DNA of 31,132 bases from a virus. Position 1 is the first letter of the stretch. Each line of letters opens with the position of its first letter. The stretch covers positions 1 through 31,132 of the IMG/VR virus record IMGVR_UViG_3300037485_001071; one strand, given 5' to 3'. The position numbers and the translations under genes are program-made. Below, piece by piece: positions 7,220 through 13,233 of this stretch. A model generated the notes under the pieces. The model ran no database searches. It worked only from the letters and a program-made list of their open reading frames with translations, and was not told the DNA's origin.

Positions 7220-7972
7220 TTAAATTAAATTAAAAACATTTTTTTGTATAAATTCATTAGCATAAGAAGGATCTGACATAACTTTAATTGTCTTAATGTG
7301 TTCTTCAATGTTAGCTAAAGTTCTTTTATGATCATATGTAGCATATGCTTGAATAAATACACTTAAGAATTGTTTCTTAACCCATCTATCAGCAACACCA
7401 ATTTTAATAAACAAATCACTAAATGCTTTACACATTTCTGCAGCTTTTGGATTAGTAATTTGAAATTCTCCATTTTTAATTTTAGTACTTGCTGCAAATA
7501 CACTATTATAAGAAGATCCATTATTACAAATTGCTGCAATCATTAAAGATTCTAAATTATATAAACCCATATAATTTGCAAGAGTAACATAATCTGGATT
7601 ACAAAATGAAAATGCATGTATGTAATCTTTTAATTGCCATGATTTAGATGAATTATTATAATAAGCCATTTTTTTAATAAGATCATCCTTATCAACTACT
7701 TCTATATATTCATATCTTACTGGAATTTGTTCTCTTCTACAACATTCTAATAAATGGTCACCATCTATTACATATGTTAATTTTGATCCAGTAAAGAAAT
7801 CTACTTTACAACAAATAACTTGTCTTGTTAATCCTGAATAACGTATACTTTCTACTAATTCTTGTGTATGCTTAGATAATGTTGGTCTTTGCATTGGTAA
7901 CCTATTAAACATATTATAATTTGTTGTAACAGCAATTTTAATAAAATCATTTTTTGTATCTTTCATAATCAT
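7220..7972 (-). CDS. ParB/Srx-like domain protein (250 aa)
   Basis: Residues about 25-110 show the ParB N-terminal fold pattern: a segment 'TLSKHTQELVESIRYSGLTR', then the signature VIDGDHLLECCRREQIPV (68-85), close to the ParB 'IDGHHR..A' box, then NNSSKSWQLKDYIHAF. There is no clear ParB HTH; the C-terminal half is helical and unassigned. In phages such proteins act as DNA-modifying, NTP-binding or nuclease-like factors. Here H73 replaces the usual H/R arrangement (GDHLLE). The neighbours (helicase, HNH) favour DNA metabolism. Confidence 0.7.
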   Translation of the reverse strand: MIMKDTKNDFIKIAVTTNYNMFNRLPMQRPTLSKHTQELVESIRYSGLTRQVICCKVDFFTGSKLTYVIDGDHLLECCRREQIPVRYEYIEVVDKDDLIKKMAYYNNSSKSWQLKDYIHAFSFCNPDYVTLANYMGLYNLESLMIAAICNNGSSYNSVFAASTKIKNGEFQITNPKAAEMCKAFSDLFIKIGVADRWVKKQFLSVFIQAYATYDHKRTLANIEEHIKTIKVMSDPSYANEFIQKNVFNLI

Positions 7973-7986
7973 AAGTTTAAATCATA

Positions 7987-8421
7987 TTATTTTAAAAATC
8001 CAAGTATTCTAGCCTCTTCAGGATGTTCATGAATCCAAGTGTGACAAGGTCTACAAGTTGATATCCATGTTAATTGTGTTAATGTTCTTTCACCTCTTCC
8101 TTCCATGTGATGTATATCAGTAGCATTAAAGAAACAATCTTTTGATACTTTAACATTACATAAAGGATTCTTATCCATATATTCTTTTCTCATTAATAAA
8201 TAAGCTTTATCTAGTGCTTTTTGTTTTTCAGATTTTAGCTTTATTCTTGGTCTTTTCTTTACATTAGGAAGAACCACAGGGATTAGGTTTTCAGTTGGTT
8301 TCTGAGCAACAAGATTGCTTTTGTGACAACTCCAGCAATTTTTGCAATATCTAAATCCCTCATGGTTTTTCCAAATTACAGATGGTTTTCTACATCCATA
8401 ACATTCTTTCAATTTTACCAT
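7987..8421 (-). CDS. HNH endonuclease (144 aa)
   Basis: I start at the ATG at 8421 (MVKLKECYGCRKPSVIWKNH), 4 nt after the upstream stop, rather than at 8457, which would overlap the previous gene. An N-terminal zinc-ribbon-like segment has C7/C10 and C26/C29. The C-terminal HNH/beta-beta-alpha-metal core has C88 and C96 (structural), TDIHHMEGRGERT with the catalytic His pair at 104-105, then CRPCHTWIHEHP with C123/C126/H127/H131. It probably cleaves DNA during replication, recombination or packaging. It could also be a free-standing homing-type nuclease, but there is no sign of a split host gene. Confidence 0.85.
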   Translation of the reverse strand: MVKLKECYGCRKPSVIWKNHEGFRYCKNCWSCHKSNLVAQKPTENLIPVVLPNVKKRPRIKLKSEKQKALDKAYLLMRKEYMDKNPLCNVKVSKDCFFNATDIHHMEGRGERTLTQLTWISTCRPCHTWIHEHPEEARILGFLK

Positions 8422-8425
8422 ATAA

Positions 8426-8641
8426 CTAATTTTTTGGTTTAGGTATACCTTTTGCAATATAATATCTTATAAGATCTAATTTTTCATATTTAGGTCTAGG
8501 TATTTGTGCATCTGTAAATATACAGGTAGTCCACCAATAGTTATCATCTCTCATGGTTCTTAAATCTTCTAAATCTAATCCAGAAAGTAAATCAAAAAAT
8601 TCTTGATCTAATGGTGTTAGTTTTGGTTCAAATTTACTCAT
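8426..8641 (-). CDS. Small hypothetical protein (71 aa)
   Basis: An acidic 71-aa protein (MSKFEPKLTPLDQEFFDLLS, then GLDLEDLRTMRDDNYWWTTC) with a C-terminal helix ending in PKPKN. It ends with TAG, one of the few TAG stops here. It overlaps the upstream gene by 4 nt (ATGA-type coupling). No motif is recognised; the WWTTC segment is the only distinctive feature. Confidence 0.7.
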   Translation of the reverse strand: MSKFEPKLTPLDQEFFDLLSGLDLEDLRTMRDDNYWWTTCIFTDAQIPRPKYEKLDLIRYYIAKGIPKPKN

Positions 8642-9108
8642 TTAGATTTTAATCTTGGTAATTGGTTTTGAGGTAATTCCAAACTTAAAAAGTTTTTTGG
8701 TAATATACCTTCTGACATAAAGATAGTAATAATTTTATCTTTATTTATATCAAGATCTCTAAAAGTTAAAGTATTTTTAAATGAAGTATCTGTTTCAGTG
8801 TCAGATAATAAATACTCAGTTATTGGACTATTTGGAAACAATGTCTTAAATATAAAATTACTATATGATATAGTAATATCTTGTTTAAGTTTGTTTAGAA
8901 CTATTTGTGCTTTTTTATATACATTTATAATTCTTTGTTTCTTTTTACTACACATTGTTTCAAGTTCTTGTTCAGTTAATGAACTTAGACCATATAATGC
9001 TCTTTTGTATAGGTAATTTTGGTATTGATTCAGACCATCAGTATCATACTTAACATATGTTTTACTATTTATCTGATAATTTTGTAAATCTTGTTTAAAC
9101 TTTTCCAT
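8638..9108 (-). CDS. Conserved Bacteroidetes-phage-type protein (156 aa)
   Basis: A 156-aa, helix-rich and basic protein. Characteristic segments are YLYKRALYGLSSLTEQELET, KKKQRIINVYKKAQIVLNKL and a C-terminal TFRDLDINKDKIITIFMSEG followed by ILPKNFLSL. The 'LYKRALYGL' and 'GILPKNF' blocks look like a family shared by Bacteroidetes phages, with no known function. It is the first gene after the terminator at 9135-9155, so it may open a transcription unit that runs down through HNH, ParB-like and helicase genes. Confidence 0.75.
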   Translation of the reverse strand: MEKFKQDLQNYQINSKTYVKYDTDGLNQYQNYLYKRALYGLSSLTEQELETMCSKKKQRIINVYKKAQIVLNKLKQDITISYSNFIFKTLFPNSPITEYLLSDTETDTSFKNTLTFRDLDINKDKIITIFMSEGILPKNFLSLELPQNQLPRLKSK

Positions 9109-9130
9109 TTTTTATACATTTTTAATTAAT

Positions 9131-9155
9131 AAAAAAGGGGACTGTTAATCCCCTT
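9131..9155 (-). terminator. Intrinsic terminator after the 157-aa gene
   Basis: On the minus strand AAGGGGA/TCCCCTT forms a 7-bp stem closed by a short loop and is followed by six T residues. It follows the stop of the gene at 9171-9644 by about 15 nt, separating it from the downstream 156-aa gene. Confidence 0.85.
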
Positions 9156-9170
9156 GTAACTACAATATTA

Positions 9171-9644
9171 TTAGATATTAAAATCTTCAGAAGGTTTCAT
9201 TTTAGAAACTACATTCTTAATTGGTGAATATGCTGCTCTTAATTCTTCAATATTATCATGTTTTATAAATGTATCAGGAATATTTGCATTATAAGAAAAT
9301 CTTGTTCTCCTATAAATTGGTTGTCCTTCTACTGTACATAATATACCAGTATCACCTGCTACTTTAATTTCACGTTCTGCATTTTTTTCATTAAATGGAG
9401 TTAAAGACTCTTCTATAACAATTTTACCATCTAGTTTTTGACCAGCATGAAAACCTGTTAATTTTAAATCTAAAAGACTACCAATAATTAATGCTGAAAT
9501 TGGTTTAGCAGATAAAAACCCATTATCATCAATAATAGTTTTTACTTGTTCTACTTTAATAAAACCATATAAAGAATTTTTTGTTGAAACATTTATTACT
9601 GAACCGGTTGTTTCATCCGCTTTTACTACAACTTTTGATTGCAT
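9171..9644 (-). CDS. Conserved phage protein, possible ssDNA-binding type (157 aa)
   Basis: A beta-rich 157-aa protein starting MQSKVVVKADETTGSVINVS. It contains YGFIKVEQVKTIIDDNGFLS, a hydrophobic SALIIGSLLDLKLTGFHAGQ, then IVIEESLTPFNEKNAEREIK, GDTGILCTVEGQPIYRRTRF and a helical, acidic tail. The block order matches a family common in Bacteroidetes phages. Its strand-rich core plus acidic C-terminus recalls single-stranded-DNA-binding proteins, but I see no diagnostic OB-fold motif. It has its own terminator and a palindromic leader (9682-9708), so it is probably strongly and independently expressed. Confidence 0.7.
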   Translation of the reverse strand: MQSKVVVKADETTGSVINVSTKNSLYGFIKVEQVKTIIDDNGFLSAKPISALIIGSLLDLKLTGFHAGQKLDGKIVIEESLTPFNEKNAEREIKVAGDTGILCTVEGQPIYRRTRFSYNANIPDTFIKHDNIEELRAAYSPIKNVVSKMKPSEDFNI

Positions 9645-9681
9645 AATTTTAAGTTTTAAATAAATAAATAAATTGAATTGT

Positions 9682-9708
9682 GAGTTGAATACTATATTAT
9701 AGTCACTC
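9682..9708. promoter_or_regulatory. Palindromic operator-like site
   Basis: ACTATATTATAGT (9691-9703) is a perfect 13-bp palindrome, flanked by GAGT (9682-9685) and ACTC (9705-9708), extending the dyad. It lies 38-62 bp upstream of the gene starting at 9644. Dyads of this kind are typical binding sites for dimeric repressors; the DnaA/RHH-like protein at 4950 is one possible partner. The ATAGT half-site recurs in the AGTATAG cluster at 16670-16790. Confidence 0.5.
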
Positions 9709-9736
9709 TACCTATAATAAGTTAATATAAAATATA

Positions 9737-10009
9737 TTAATTATCCAATGGACCGGATAGGTCAATTATATCATCAAATGGTTGATCATCTGATTTATAA
9801 TTTTGTATTTCATCATCATCTAATGAAACATAATCAAAGTCATAATACTTTTCTTTAGTATTAACATTTACTGCTGACTCTGAAAAAGGATTTATCATAT
9901 GGTCACCGGCATCTAATGCAATTAAATGCTGGATATCTAAGTCAGTTAAATCAAGATATTGTTCAACTGTTAGATGTATTACTTTGCCATTTGGTAACTG
10001 ATATAACAT
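9737..10009 (-). CDS. Acidic conserved hypothetical protein (90 aa)
   Basis: Reads MLYQLPNGKVIHLTVEQYLD, then LTDLDIQHLIALDAGDHMIN and a very acidic C-terminus (SLDDDEIQNYKSDDQPFDDI). The segment 'LPNGKVIHLTVEQYLDLTD' is a short conserved block that also echoes the gene at 11449 (HIINLTVDQAIKF). The acidity suggests it could bind a basic host or phage factor, but this is conjecture. The terminator at 10105-10125 lies upstream of it, so it starts a new unit. Confidence 0.7.
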   Translation of the reverse strand: MLYQLPNGKVIHLTVEQYLDLTDLDIQHLIALDAGDHMINPFSESAVNVNTKEKYYDFDYVSLDDDEIQNYKSDDQPFDDIIDLSGPLDN

Positions 10010-10100
10010 TTATTCATATAATCTGGTAGTAAATGTATGTTATTATTTTTATAATACTTACTGTAAGATTAATTAAATTTTTATTATATAGCTAAAACAA

Positions 10101-10125
10101 TAAAAAGGGGTCATTATAACCCCTT
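10101..10125 (-). terminator. Intrinsic terminator after the 68-aa gene
   Basis: AAGGGGT pairs with ACCCCTT (10105-10111 with 10119-10125) and is followed on the minus strand by a run of T (TTTTTATTG). It ends the leftward unit whose last gene is at 10161-10367. Confidence 0.85.
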
Positions 10126-10160
10126 ATTATTTGGAAAAGCATATCATAGATACACTATTT

Positions 10161-10367
10161 TTAATTATATTTTTGATAATCTCTTATTTTATCTAACAAA
10201 TCTTTATTAAAGTTTGTCCATTTAGAATAATTAGTATTATAAACATAATTAGGTTTTTCTTCAGGTATATAATTACAAGTAGTTCCGGAAGCTAAAACAT
10301 TTCCTTCATTATCTGTAATCTCTGCATCAAGATCAAATCCTAATACAGAAGTAATAGTATTACTCAT
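10161..10367 (-). CDS. Small hypothetical protein (68 aa)
   Basis: MSNTITSVLGFDLDAEITDN, then EGNVLASGTTCNYIPEEKPN and a basic C-terminus (KWTNFNKDLLDKIRDYQKY). A beta-rich N-terminus and helical tail, no motif recognised. Its ATG overlaps by one base with the stop of the membrane protein gene upstream (coupling), and a strong terminator follows. Confidence 0.7.
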   Translation of the reverse strand: MSNTITSVLGFDLDAEITDNEGNVLASGTTCNYIPEEKPNYVYNTNYSKWTNFNKDLLDKIRDYQKYN

Positions 10368-10597
10368 TATTTAAAAAACATATAAATTAACATTACTATA
10401 CTTACAATTACAAAACCATATAACATATATTTTAATGGTCTCATCATTTTAAGATTATATATTTCTTTTTCTAATAAATATAACTCATAGTCTATATCAT
10501 TTATAGTTTGTAATTTATAATCATAATCATAATCTGATCTTCTTGCTTCATCAAGTAAGATAAATAATTCTTTTCTTCTTTTAATTAATTTTTTCAT
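10367..10597 (-). CDS. Tail-anchored helical membrane protein (76 aa)
   Basis: A charged helix (MKKLIKRRKELFILLDEARR, then a stretch rich in Asp-Tyr repeats) followed by LLEKEIYNLKMMRPLK and a C-terminal transmembrane helix at about residues 56-75 (YMLYGFVIVSIVMLIYMFF). The soluble part is probably coiled and cytoplasmic. It resembles many small phage inner-membrane proteins. Function unknown. Confidence 0.7.
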   Translation of the reverse strand: MKKLIKRRKELFILLDEARRSDYDYDYKLQTINDIDYELYLLEKEIYNLKMMRPLKYMLYGFVIVSIVMLIYMFFK

Positions 10598-10601
10598 AAG
10601 A

Positions 10602-10670
10602 TTAAATTTTAGTAAGCATCCAACATATAAAACTTATATACATTAGAGCTAAGATTAATATTAATTTCAT
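10602..10670 (-). CDS. Tiny membrane peptide (22 aa)
   Basis: MKLILILALMYISFICWMLT plus KI: essentially one hydrophobic helix. The ATG overlaps the TGA of the upstream 89-aa gene (ATGA) and the stop lies 4 nt before the next ATG, so it occupies a coupled slot. Function unknown; expression is inferred from the overlap. Confidence 0.45.
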   Translation of the reverse strand: MKLILILALMYISFICWMLTKI

Positions 10671-10936
10671 AATTCTTGTATTTGTTTCATTAAAACATCT
10701 ATTTCTTCTTGGGATAAGTGACCGATACTATCATTTGATATAGGATTGTTATAAGATGCTACACTAAAATTCTTTTCAGGAATCCATTGAAGTATAGTAA
10801 GTTCATATTTACCTACAAGACCGCCCTTTGTGAACGGTCCCATAAGTATACTCACTCCCCAGTTATTATCAAATATAAGTTGACCCTTAACACAACCATT
10901 ATCTAATTCAAATGGTATATCTTTAAAGGTCTTCAT
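10667..10936 (-). CDS. Hypothetical protein (89 aa)
   Basis: A beta-rich 89-aa protein: MKTFKDIPFELDNGCVKGQL, then IFDNNWGVSILMGPFTKGGL and a C-terminal helix (SQEEIDVLMKQIQEL). The strand pattern with GVSILMGP in the middle suggests a small barrel or sandwich domain. It overlaps the paralogous 109-aa gene's stop by one base. Function unknown. Confidence 0.72.
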   Translation of the reverse strand: MKTFKDIPFELDNGCVKGQLIFDNNWGVSILMGPFTKGGLVGKYELTILQWIPEKNFSVASYNNPISNDSIGHLSQEEIDVLMKQIQEL

Positions 10937-11265
10937 TATATAATATCTAAATCAACAACATTTAATTTAAGATTTCCTTGTTTTAAAAGTGCTTGATTTT
11001 TATCAATTAACTTATTGATTTTAAAATCATTTAAGTTTAGAGCAAGACTTAATTTAAAGTCTTCAAACTTATCATAAACATATACATTGTTTTGTTTAGT
11101 ATTGAAAGCTCCTTCAATTCTATATCCATTTCTTGTTTGCCATATACAAATTTCAGGAAATTTCTTTTCAAGTTCTACTGCTTGTTGGTTATTCATCTTG
11201 CAATTAATTTTTACAAGGATATTTGTTCCCAATTGTGAATAGCCATATTTAAGTTGATGATTCAT
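10936..11265 (-). CDS. Hypothetical protein, paralogue of the 102-aa gene at 16305 (109 aa)
   Basis: MNHQLKYGYSQLGTNILVKI continues to a segment ending in GYRIEG at about residue 52. The first 52 residues match the gene at 16305-16613 (MNNTLRFGYQDFGNHKLVKI... NNYRLEG) position by position with few gaps, so the two are paralogues. Both then keep a helix with an FKI motif (DFKINKL here, DFKIMAL there). No known domain is visible; the repeated K/N-rich strands suggest a small nucleic-acid or protein-binding fold. Confidence 0.72.
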   Translation of the reverse strand: MNHQLKYGYSQLGTNILVKINCKMNNQQAVELEKKFPEICIWQTRNGYRIEGAFNTKQNNVYVYDKFEDFKLSLALNLNDFKINKLIDKNQALLKQGNLKLNVVDLDII

Positions 11266-11269
11266 AAGT

Positions 11270-11452
11270 TTATTTTTTAAGTGCTAATGTTATTACAAAT
11301 GTAAAATATATGACTTCCAAAATCCAGTTATAAAGTTTAAAACCGGAAAAATCCATCATATTATAAGTAAATATTCCTACAATAAAATACTGCAAGAATA
11401 TAGCTATCAGTAAATGAATACTGATAGCATTAATTATATTAATTGTCTTCAT
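11270..11452 (-). CDS. Two-helix membrane protein (60 aa)
   Basis: Hydrophobic segments at residues 10-32 (ISIHLLIAIFLQYFIVGIF) and 41-58 (YNWILEVIYFTFVITLAL), separated by a short polar turn (NMMDFSGFKL) and ending in two lysines. A two-pass inner-membrane protein is likely. Its ATG overlaps the TGA of the upstream gene. Function unknown. Confidence 0.65.
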   Translation of the reverse strand: MKTINIINAISIHLLIAIFLQYFIVGIFTYNMMDFSGFKLYNWILEVIYFTFVITLALKK

Positions 11453-11787
11453 AGTAATTGGTTTAATAATTTAAGTGTGTGAGTAGACCAATTAATGGTT
11501 AAGTTTTGGTAAATCCATTTCATATAAGATGGATAAAATTTAATTGCTTGATCAACAGTTAAATTAATAATGTGTGGTTTATTACTAAACCAACAGTTGT
11601 CCCATGGTCTAGTTCTTTGTCTTGCTTTAACTATTTCACGTTCATTTGGTAGACCATAAAAGTTTTTATTCTCCGGTCTATGTTTTTCTTTAAGATTAAT
11701 AATATTAATAATCTGTAATTCTTGGGGATAAGTAAATGTCATAATCATATTTGTTAAGTATTCAATAAGTATAAGCAGTTTCACCAT
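11449..11787 (-). CDS. Conserved hypothetical protein (up to 112 aa)
   Basis: The conserved-looking part is TYPQELQIINIINLKEKHRP, then FYGLPNEREIVKARQRTRPW, CWFSNKPHIINLTVDQAIKF and a final INWSTHTLKLL. The hydrophobic first 15 residues (MVKLLILIEYLTNMI) look like leader rather than protein, so translation may start at the internal ATG at 11742 (MTFTYPQELQ), giving 97 aa. A Trp/Cys/Arg-rich core suggests a compact fold. No function assigned. Confidence 0.7.
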   Translation of the reverse strand: MVKLLILIEYLTNMIMTFTYPQELQIINIINLKEKHRPENKNFYGLPNEREIVKARQRTRPWDNCWFSNKPHIINLTVDQAIKFYPSYMKWIYQNLTINWSTHTLKLLNQLL

Positions 11788-11811
11788 CCTACTGCTAAGG
11801 TCAATTAATAA

Positions 11812-11973
11812 TTAGTAAGGTGACTGATTTTCTAAAGCATTTAAGTCTGCTTCATTATTTCTGTCTTCCCAACATTGTTGGCACTCATGTAATTCATCAC
11901 AAGTACAAGTTAATTCCGGAGATATACTGTATAACATATACATATCTCTTGCATCATCAAAAAATTCACCCAT
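11812..11973 (-). CDS. Small Cys-rich protein (53 aa)
   Basis: A 53-codon frame: MGEFFDDARDMYMLYSISPE, then LTCTCDELHECQQCWEDRNN and an acidic end. Four Cys in the pattern CxC-x7-CxxC (C23, C25, C31, C34) with a nearby His (H29) could bind one zinc. It fills the gap between the genes at 11787 and 12005. Metal binding is inferred from spacing only. Confidence 0.6.
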   Translation of the reverse strand: MGEFFDDARDMYMLYSISPELTCTCDELHECQQCWEDRNNEADLNALENQSPY

Positions 11974-12004
11974 TTTAAATAAGTTTAAGTAGTTAAATTA
12001 ATAA

Positions 12005-12172
12005 TTATGCAGAAACTAATTTCTCTGCACTGTAAGATTCCCGTAACTCTACTATAACATTAATAGGTAAGTCATAAAGAGCATCAATATACTCTTGGGA
12101 AAATGTAATGTTGTTTTTCTGTGCAGAAGCTACCAACTTGGTAACTTCAGTAATCATAAACAAAGTAATCAT
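12005..12172 (-). CDS. Small hypothetical protein (55 aa)
   Basis: I start at the ATG at 12172 (MITLFMITEVTKLVASAQKN) because the longer form to 12211 runs into the terminator-like helix of the RNA region. The rest is NITFSQEYIDALYDLPINVI and a helical acidic end. It is probably a small helical protein. A yet shorter start (12157, MITEVTK) is possible. Function unknown. Confidence 0.6.
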   Translation of the reverse strand: MITLFMITEVTKLVASAQKNNITFSQEYIDALYDLPINVIVELRESYSAEKLVSA

Positions 12173-12197
12173 ATATATAAATTTTAATTGGTTACAA

Positions 12198-12285
12198 GTT
12201 AAAAATAGCAATGGTAGAACCTTTCATTATACTACATTTTGATGTTTTTACATCCAGTCCCTTGTGCACAGAGACATTGCTATTT
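12198..12285 (-). terminator. Closing helix and T-run of the RNA unit
   Basis: AAATAGCAATG and its complement 61 nt away form an 11-bp perfect helix whose 3' strand on the minus strand runs directly into TATTTTTAA. The enclosed 61 nt hold two smaller hairpins (GATGT/ACATC and GTAG/CTAC). It can serve both as the closing helix of the RNA and as its terminator. Confidence 0.5.
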
Positions 12286-13040
12286 AATAAGAGGCTTGGT
12301 TATCCTCTTCCACCGTTTAGCAGGTTAAAGCTATAAGTTCTGTACACCATCATACCTAAGAACTTATAAGTGGTATGATTGTATAATCCCTCTGTACTCA
12401 ATTGTAATACTATATGTACTTCACTTATTCCATACAATAGAATATATTACAGTCTGCACATGTTAATTCATGGTTCTTTGAACTGTATATTTTTATTACA
12501 ACTGCCTGACCTTGGGAATCAGGAATGGTACATTAATACCTAATAGTATATTATTAGGATTAGTTATTTATCCTACATGGGAATGGTACTTCTACCTTTC
12601 ATTCATAAGCCAATATACTGTTATAGTTGTTACCTATACTTATTTTCACCTGCAATTGCCACTATAGCAAAGCTCCTATTGATCAGATAGGATTTTTATT
12701 TTAAATTTTAAATATTCCGGAAATACTAATAATACTTCTCTTATAGAGAGAGATACTAATAGTAATAGTTCATACATAGAGTATAGAATTCTTGTTTATT
12801 TAGCTATATAACATATATTATATGACTTCATTCCAAATCTGTTAGTACTCTTACAAGTATAGATATGGTTAGAGTTTGTCACTCAAACATCCTGTAACCC
12901 TTATGCACACTCAATCACAGAACTTTTATCAAAATATTTTATGATACTTTTATGATGACCGTAACCTATTGTTACAGCCATAGAATATGTTTGGGAGACC
13001 CTTTGGGTGACCGCAAATACCCAAAAGTATTATCTTTTTA
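12198..13040 (-). ncRNA. Candidate large structured non-coding RNA (about 840 nt)
   Basis: No credible reading frame exists on either strand across this stretch, yet it is crowded with stems. Perfect pairings (plus-strand coordinates): 12203-12213 with 12275-12285 (11 bp); 12241-12245 with 12250-12254; 12289-12294 with 12304-12309; 12332-12341 with 12359-12368 (10 bp); 12349-12356 with 12372-12379 (8 bp, interlocked with the former); 12403-12409 with 12445-12451; 12505-12509 with 12519-12523; 12539-12545 with 12552-12558; 12674-12679 with 12687-12692; 12874-12878 with 12884-12888; 12892-12898 with 12971-12977; 13002-13008 with 13019-13025. A copy of the array promoter box lies just upstream (13046-13057) and the 11-bp helix is followed by TTTTT, so leftward transcription is likely. 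Size and ornateness recall phage GOLLD/ROOL RNAs; membership is not shown. Confidence 0.6.
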
Positions 13041-13045
13041 TTGTG

Positions 13046-13057
13046 CTTTTAAATACA
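13046..13057 (-). promoter_or_regulatory. Array promoter-like box, RNA unit
   Basis: Minus strand TGTATTTAAAAG, one base different from the array consensus TGTATTTATAAG. It lies directly before the structured RNA region and behind the hairpin at 13062-13081, the same order as at 13654. Confidence 0.55.
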
Positions 13058-13061
13058 TTTT

Positions 13062-13084
13062 TAAGCCTTCCCGAAGGGAATAAG
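13062..13084 (-). other. Covarying hairpin before the RNA-unit box
   Basis: On the minus strand CTTATTCCCTTCGGGAAGGCTT folds as TTCCC-TTC-GGGAA. The copy at 13670-13692 reads TTGCC-TTC-GGCAA, so one C-G pair has become G-C while pairing is kept. The flanks (CTTAT, AGGCTT) are conserved. It occupies the place of the terminator in other units of the array. Confidence 0.6.
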
Positions 13085-13090
13085 AGTAAT

Positions 13091-13126
13091 AACTGTTACT
13101 TTTAGGTATAAAAACTGTTACTTTTA
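13091..13126. repeat. 14-bp direct repeat, 22-bp period
   Basis: AACTGTTACTTTTA occurs at 13091-13104 and 13113-13126, exactly two helical turns apart, upstream of the RNA-unit promoter box. This arrangement is typical of a regulator binding twice on one face of the helix; it is not associated with a gene. Confidence 0.5.
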
Positions 13127-13140
13127 CAAATTCTACATTT

Positions 13141-13181
13141 TGTAACTACTTGGTTTTCAATACCAAAGTCACATAGTTACA
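13141..13181. repeat. Long inverted repeat
   Basis: TGTAACTA (13141-13148) pairs with TAGTTACA (13174-13181), and inside it TTGGT (13150-13154) pairs with ACCAA (13062+100 to 13166), forming a two-part stem of 8 and 5 bp. It lies between the terminator of the 125-aa gene and the direct repeats. It could be an operator or an RNA hairpin. Confidence 0.45.
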
Positions 13182-13193
13182 CACGGTGGATAC

Positions 13194-13226
13194 AAAAAAA
13201 AAATAGTGCATATTTCTATGCACTAT
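13194..13226 (-). terminator. Strong intrinsic terminator after the 125-aa gene
   Basis: ATAGTGCATA and TATGCACTAT form a perfect 10-bp stem with a 4-nt loop, followed on the minus strand by ten consecutive T residues. It lies 7 nt past the stop of the gene at 13234. Confidence 0.92.
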
Positions 13227-13233
13227 AATTACT

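Noticed and set aside
12204-12284. tRNA gene at the left end of the RNA region
   Set aside because: AGCAATG/CATTGCT would give a 7-bp acceptor stem at tRNA size, but there is no D-arm, no 5-bp anticodon stem with a 7-nt loop and no T-loop consensus; the helix also extends to 11 bp.
12674-12702. Rightward intrinsic terminator inside the RNA region
   Set aside because: TCCTAT/ATAGGA with a following T-run looks like one, but no rightward gene or promoter lies nearby; it is more likely one stem of the leftward RNA.
12198-13040. Group I intron
   Set aside because: Some words (GGCAATTGCAGG, GCAGACTG) recall intron core elements, but the flanking genes are complete and unrelated, so no interrupted exon is evident, and I cannot build the P3-P8 core.
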